Below, one piece after another: positions 15,769-19,554 of a DNA stretch of 19,554 nt. Where the stretch lies: NCBI GenBank assembly GCA_021828925.1, contig JAJZCT010000003.1:1-19554 (forward strand). The letters are read 5' to 3'. A model generated the notes under the pieces. That model had not been told where the DNA came from, did not search any database, and worked only from the letters and a program-made list of their open reading frames with translations. The number at the start of each line of letters is the position of its first letter. Within the stretch, counting starts at the first letter, position 1. The stretch comes from Planctomycetota bacterium. GTDB lineage: Bacteria > Planctomycetota > Phycisphaerae > WQYP01. Both the position numbers and the translations under genes were made by a program.

Positions 15769-16649
15769 GCGATGACCTTGTTAAGAGGATAACTGATAAG
15801 GCCCGTCGCTCCGGCCCGCTTAAGCAGCGGTATAATCTCGCGTTCCATTTTTTCTTCGATTATCACTTCTACGGCGATCCAGGAACCATCCGCCAGAGCC
15901 GAGATTGTAGGCGATTTTTCAGCTGGAAGTATTTTCAGAACGGCTTCCAGCTTTTCCTTGGGCGCATTGAGTTTCAGCCCAATTTTTTCCCTCGCGTTAA
16001 TCGCCCCCTGCAGCAACAGCGCAATATTTTCAATTTTTTCTCGCTTGACAGGCTCCTGCCAGGCAGTGTGATTGGCAATCAACCGGGTGGTGCTGGTGAG
16101 AAGCGTATCAATAATGCGGAGGTTATTGGCACGAATCGACGAACCGGTTTCGGTGATATCGACAATCGCATCGAGCAGCCGTGCTTTTACTTCCGTTGCC
16201 CCCCAACTGAATTCAACACGCACGGGAATGTTGCGATCGTGAAAATATTGTCTGGTAACGTTGACCAGTTCCGTTGCAATAACGCCGTCGCGAAGGTCTT
16301 CCGGCCCCTTCACGCTGGATTCCTGCGGAACGGCGAGCACCCAACGGGCCGGCCGGCTCGTGGCTTTGCTGTAGACCAGTTCTGCAACTTCGTGTACGTC
16401 GGACTTGTTTTCCTTAATCCAGTCGGAACCGGTGAGGCCGACATCAATGACGTTTTCTTCAACGTAGCGGGACATTTCCTGCGCACGAAAGAGAACGACT
16501 TCGATGGCCGGGTCATCAATTGAAGGAAAATAGCTGCGATCATTAATTGAAATCCGCCAGCCGGCTTTGGCAAAAAGATCAACGGTGGCATTTTCCAGTG
16601 AACCCTTGGGAATACCCAAACGGAGAACATTGGGTGATGGTTTTAACAT
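15765..16649 (-). CDS. hisG: ATP phosphoribosyltransferase, long form
   Basis: HisG joins ATP and PRPP, the first step of histidine synthesis, in the cytoplasm. At 294 residues it is the long form, with two catalytic subdomains and a C-terminal regulatory domain (about 218-292, ADGSWIAVEVIIEEKMEREI) that binds histidine for feedback inhibition; it should form hexamers without HisZ. Marks include RLGIPKGSLENATVDLF at the start, DVGLTGSDWI (69-78) and the PRPP loop DITETGSSIRANNL (164-177). GGAG lies about 7 bases before the ATG. No other his gene is nearby, so the pathway genes are scattered. It follows the endonuclease III-like gene by 68 bp and overlaps the small membrane protein gene. Confidence 0.96.
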   Translation of the reverse strand: MLKPSPNVLRLGIPKGSLENATVDLFAKAGWRISINDRSYFPSIDDPAIEVVLFRAQEMSRYVEENVIDVGLTGSDWIKENKSDVHEVAELVYSKATSRPARWVLAVPQESSVKGPEDLRDGVIATELVNVTRQYFHDRNIPVRVEFSWGATEVKARLLDAIVDITETGSSIRANNLRIIDTLLTSTTRLIANHTAWQEPVKREKIENIALLLQGAINAREKIGLKLNAPKEKLEAVLKILPAEKSPTISALADGSWIAVEVIIEEKMEREIIPLLKRAGATGLISYPLNKVIA

Positions 16650-16717
16650 GTATAACTCCAGATCAATCAGGAAGAGGTTGTATGATGTAGATGTCCCTGT
16701 CAGTATCAGGTAATGAT

Positions 16718-17530
16718 CTACTTACCTTTGTTGGCATGGTGCTTGCCTTTGCCCGAATGTTTGACTGTATGGCCTGCGGATTTAGCTGATGCCGCCTTGG
16801 CTGGCGCATGATTGGCGGCCGGTGCCTCAACTGGCGGCTTGGCCGGAGGAGTCGTAGTCGAGGCATTGACCGCGGGCGGTGCCAGCATGGGAGAAGGAAT
16901 TTTCGCGGCCTTGGGCCAGACCCGGGGTGCCCAATCATCAATTTCCTTGCGGACGCCATGATGAAATTTCAGCATATCCGCGGCACGGATGTGCTTTTCA
17001 AGAATATGCTGCATTTCCGGCAGGCTGATTTCAGCGGGGAAGCAATCTTTGCTGATCAGCCAAAGCTGCAGCTTTGTATCAACGGGCGCGGCGGCAACAT
17101 CAAAACATTCCAGAGCCACAACCGCTTCAACGTATGGATTCATACCGGCAAGCGTCTGCAGATATTTGCGAATATCGGCTTTTTTCATGCCATGCAGGCC
17201 ATCAAGACTCATCTGATGTTCCCGGTCGAAAATGGATTGAAGTGTGCGATGGAGCATGGCACAACGAGCTTCGGCAAATGGGTAGCGCACGCCCAACGCG
17301 GCGGCCAGCTCAATTGCGGGTGTGACACGCAGTTCGTTGAAATCAACAACGGAACTCATGATGCGCGCCTCGGCGGCGAGCAATCGGTTGGAATCACAAT
17401 CGAATTCCAGAAATGCCCGGACAAGGCGAGCCAGAGGCTCAAGCTTTTCGTGATGTCCGGACGGCGCGGCCTTGATCAGCCGCTTGATAATCTTGTTCAG
17501 CGTGTCCTGGTTGGGACCCGATTTATTCAT
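16718..17530 (-). CDS. Endonuclease III-like (HhH-GPD) protein with Lys/Ala-rich tail
   Basis: Residues about 35-205 follow the helix-hairpin-helix DNA glycosylase fold: VDFNELRVTPAIELAAALG at 62-80, a hairpin region LHGMKKADIRKYLQTLAGM (112-130), then AAPVDTKLQLWL with D151 in the place of the catalytic Asp. The hairpin Lys of bifunctional endonuclease III (GVGRKTA) is absent; here it reads GMNPYVEA. The Cys cluster for 4Fe-4S is also missing. Residues about 210-270 are low-complexity Pro/Ala/Lys/His, ending SGKGKHHANKGK, like histone H1-type tails that bind DNA. It may be a monofunctional glycosylase or a DNA-binding relative. The start at ATG 17530 (270 residues) is chosen because GAGG lies 5 bases upstream and it begins 13 bp after the rbfA stop; longer in-frame starts would run back into rbfA. 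The infB-rbfA link is likely co-transcription only. Confidence 0.75.
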   Translation of the reverse strand: MNKSGPNQDTLNKIIKRLIKAAPSGHHEKLEPLARLVRAFLEFDCDSNRLLAAEARIMSSVVDFNELRVTPAIELAAALGVRYPFAEARCAMLHRTLQSIFDREHQMSLDGLHGMKKADIRKYLQTLAGMNPYVEAVVALECFDVAAAPVDTKLQLWLISKDCFPAEISLPEMQHILEKHIRAADMLKFHHGVRKEIDDWAPRVWPKAAKIPSPMLAPPAVNASTTTPPAKPPVEAPAANHAPAKAASAKSAGHTVKHSGKGKHHANKGK

Positions 17531-17543
17531 GGGAACCTCATCA

Positions 17544-17948
17544 TCAAGTGTTACGATCGGGAGTTTCATCGGAGGGGATTTCCGGCCCGCCGATGGTGTT
17601 ACCATGCTCATTATGTACCGCCGAATCCAGAGCCTTGAGCACTTCGGCCTGGCGTTTTAATGATTCATCAAGCTCGAACGACAGTCGCGGGGCATATCGG
17701 ATATTCATACCGTTGGCAACGTGCTTTTGAATCACGCCGCGCGCGGAAATCAGTCCGCTCATGACCGTCGATTCCGATCGATCTGATAAAATACTGACAT
17801 AAACGCGGGCTTCGCGCAGATCCGGCGATACTTTAACGCGCGTAACGCTAAGCAATCCGCTGATACGCGGATCGGATAGCTCCCGCAATATCGCTTCACT
17901 GACCAGACGGCGAACCTGGGATTCAATTTTCTGCTGTCTGATACTCAT
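17544..17948 (-). CDS. rbfA: Ribosome-binding factor A
   Basis: RbfA binds the 30S subunit late in assembly and helps 16S rRNA 5'-end maturation and growth in the cold. From ATG 17948 it has 134 residues, the usual size, with a KH-type fold: SIRQQKIESQVRRLVSEAIL, then LSDPRISGLLSVTRVKVSPD, EARVYVSIL and the C-terminal RYAPRLSFELDESLKRQAEV. An in-frame start at 18011 would add 21 residues (HGEAEIDP) that do not look like the family, so the inner ATG is preferred, although its ribosome site is weak. It follows infB by 93 bp, a very common bacterial order (infB-rbfA). Confidence 0.95.
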   Translation of the reverse strand: MSIRQQKIESQVRRLVSEAILRELSDPRISGLLSVTRVKVSPDLREARVYVSILSDRSESTVMSGLISARGVIQKHVANGMNIRYAPRLSFELDESLKRQAEVLKALDSAVHNEHGNTIGGPEIPSDETPDRNT

Positions 17949-18041
17949 CGGATCAATTTCCGCTTCGCCATGTACGAATATTGCGTCTCCAAGCGGGCCA
18001 CACGAACCCACACTGAATTGAACGCCAAACCCCGGAGGGTA

Positions 18042-19554
18042 TTACAACGTTCGGGCAACATCCACGGTCTTATACGCTTCAAGCCGATCTCCGATTTTAA
18101 TATCGTCGTATCCGACCAGCTTAAGACCGCATTCCAACCCGCCGCGAACTTCGCGCACATCATCCTTGAAACGCTTGAGCGATTCCAAAGCGAGATTTTC
18201 CACCACCACCACGCCATCACGAATCAGGCGATATTTATTGCTGCGATGCAGGATGCCATCGGTAACCATGCAGCCGGCAATATTGCCCAGACGGCCAACT
18301 CGAATCACCTGCCGAATTTCCGCATGCCCCATCGATTGCTCCTGCTGCTCAGGAGATAACATGCCACCCAGCGCCTTGCGAATGTCATCGGTGATTTCAT
18401 AAATCACCCGATACAGCCGTATTTCAACCCGCAATTGTTCGGCAAGTTTGCGAGCCGATTCATCGGGCACCACTGAGAAACCCACTATAATGGCACCGGA
18501 AGCATCCGCCAGAAGCACATCACTTTCGGTTATACCGCCCACGGCGGCATGCAGCAGTTTAACCTGCACCTCATCGGAAAGTTCTTCGGTCATGGTCTTT
18601 TTCAAGACATCCACGGATCCCTGCACGTCGGCCTTGAGAATCATATTGAGTTCTCTGACTTTATCGCGCTTGATGGTATCAAAGAGATTATCCAACGTGA
18701 CTTTATGCCGACGCGCGATCTCATTTTCACGATCCATCTGCGCACGCTGCTGCGCAATGGCTTTGGCCTGCGCCGGATCATCGACAACGTACATCGAATC
18801 ACCGCCGACGGGAACATTGTCCAGCCCGATGACTTCCACCGGCATTGCCGGGCCGGCCTCGGTTATGCTGTGCCCCTTATCATCAAGCAATTGACGCACC
18901 CGGCCGGAGGACGGACCGCAAACGATGGAATCGCCGACCCGCAATGTGCCGTTGCGCACGATAACCCGTGCCACGACACCGCGCAGCGGATCCATAAAGG
19001 CTTCAACCACCGAACCGCGTGCCGGCATATCGGTTGCGGCTTTTAATTCACGCAATGTAGCGACGTAATCGAGATATTCGATCAATTCCTTGACGCCTGA
19101 ACCCGTAACCGCGCTGGTACGGACCACTTCAACATCGCCGCCCCATTCCGCCGGATTGAGTCCCTGCTCAGCGAGTTGCCCCAATACCCGGTTGGCATTG
19201 GCTTCAGGCTTATCAATTTTATTCAATGCCACAACGATCGGCACATTGGCTGCTTTGGCATGGCTGATGGACTCAACCGTCTGCGGCATCACGCCATCAT
19301 CCGCCGCCACAACCAAGACCACAACGTCGGTGACATTGGCACCGCGGGCCCGCATGGCCGTAAAGGCCTGGTGACCCGGCGTATCAAGGAACGTAACGCG
19401 TTTGGCCTTGCCGTCCGAACCGGTAATGGTAACGGTATAGGCACCGATATGCTGTGTGATACCGCCAGCCTCACCCGCGGCGACGTTACTGGAACGAATC
19501 TTATCCAGCAGACTGGTCTTTCCATGATCGACATGGCCCAGTACCGTAACGATT
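18042..19554 (-). CDS. infB: Translation initiation factor IF-2, C-terminal part (5' end outside window)
   Basis: IF-2 is the GTPase that brings fMet-tRNA to the 30S P site and helps subunits join. The frame is open to the right edge; the window starts inside the G domain at [18 protein letters not shown] (the G1 loop). DTPGH (G3) is encoded near 19371-19385 and ALNKIDKP (G4) follows. Then come domain II ([20 protein letters not shown]), the EF-G-like domain ([16 protein letters not shown]) and the tRNA-binding C-terminal domain, ending [20 protein letters not shown]. About 504 residues are present; the N-terminal region and start are missing. It heads the visible order infB-rbfA-endonuclease III-like. 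Confidence 0.97.
   Translation of the reverse strand, partial: IVTVLGHVDHGKTSLLDKIRSSNVAAGEAGGITQHIGAYTVTITGSDGKAKRVTFLDTPGHQAFTAMRARGANVTDVVVLVVAADDGVMPQTVESISHAKAANVPIVVALNKIDKPEANANRVLGQLAEQGLNPAEWGGDVEVVRTSAVTGSGVKELIEYLDYVATLRELKAATDMPARGSVVEAFMDPLRGVVARVIVRNGTLRVGDSIVCGPSSGRVRQLLDDKGHSITEAGPAMPVEVIGLDNVPVGGDSMYVVDDPAQAKAIAQQRAQMDRENEIARRHKVTLDNLFDTIKRDKVRELNMILKADVQGSVDVLKKTMTEELSDEVQVKLLHAAVGGITESDVLLADASGAIIVGFSVVPDESARKLAEQLRVEIRLYRVIYEITDDIRKALGGMLSPEQQEQSMGHAEIRQVIRVGRLGNIAGCMVTDGILHRSNKYRLIRDGVVVVENLALESLKRFKDDVREVRGGLECGLKLVGYDDIKIGDRLEAYKTVDVARTL

Noticed and set aside
16808..17638. Long plus-strand frame of 276 codons
   Set aside because: It lies opposite the endonuclease III-like gene, which has family motifs, a ribosome site and operon spacing. 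The plus-strand product resembles nothing and is a shadow.

Overview
The window reads as a bacterial chromosome segment, most likely from the phylum Planctomycetota and perhaps class Phycisphaerae. This is an inference from gene content: a LamG-like protein with a PEP-CTERM sorting tail, a pseudopilin-type secreted protein, a GntR/LacI hybrid regulator, a lipoprotein that joins a FlgI-like domain to HEAT-like helices, and an endonuclease III-like protein with a lysine-rich tail. Every gene I can support lies on the minus strand, so the window is transcribed from right to left. I see no tRNA, rRNA, CRISPR array or insertion sequence.

Right half (about 11.3-19.55 kb), compact housekeeping block. 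In transcription order it holds infB (5' end outside the window), rbfA, an endonuclease III-like gene, hisG (long form), a small two-helix membrane protein, a yajQ family gene, the FlgI-like/HEAT lipoprotein, a 484-bp gap, and a XerC/XerD-type recombinase closed by a clear intrinsic terminator. Several junctions are tight: hisG and the small gene overlap by 4 bp at ATGA, and the endonuclease-like gene starts 13 bp after rbfA with its ribosome binding site inside the rbfA end.

Left half (about 0-11.2 kb), accessory carbohydrate block with long gaps. In transcription order it holds the GntR/LacI regulator, a secreted SGNH esterase, a LamG-like PEP-CTERM protein, a pseudopilin with an H-x-DG-like tail, a GH78-type alpha-L-rhamnosidase, a GH10 xylanase-like enzyme, a frameshifted remnant carrying a Tat signal and a beta-mannosidase-like C-terminal domain, and the Tat leader of a gene that runs off the left edge. 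Together they suggest export and breakdown of acetylated or rhamnosylated plant or algal polysaccharide, with surface-anchoring partners.

The most interesting signal is a family of about 19-bp elements (gene-strand consensus near TATGGTAAYGWTATAAGAA) in the otherwise empty regions upstream of the SGNH gene, the LamG gene and the beta-mannosidase remnant. Two copies, 7501-7519 and 9985-10003, match at 17 of 19 positions. They look like operators of one regulon, and the regulator at 10030-11169 is the obvious candidate. Other points are an SGNH enzyme without its usual catalytic Asp, a GH10 enzyme with altered sugar-binding residues, an endonuclease III-like protein without its catalytic Lys, and a FlgI-like lipoprotein with no flagellar neighbours.
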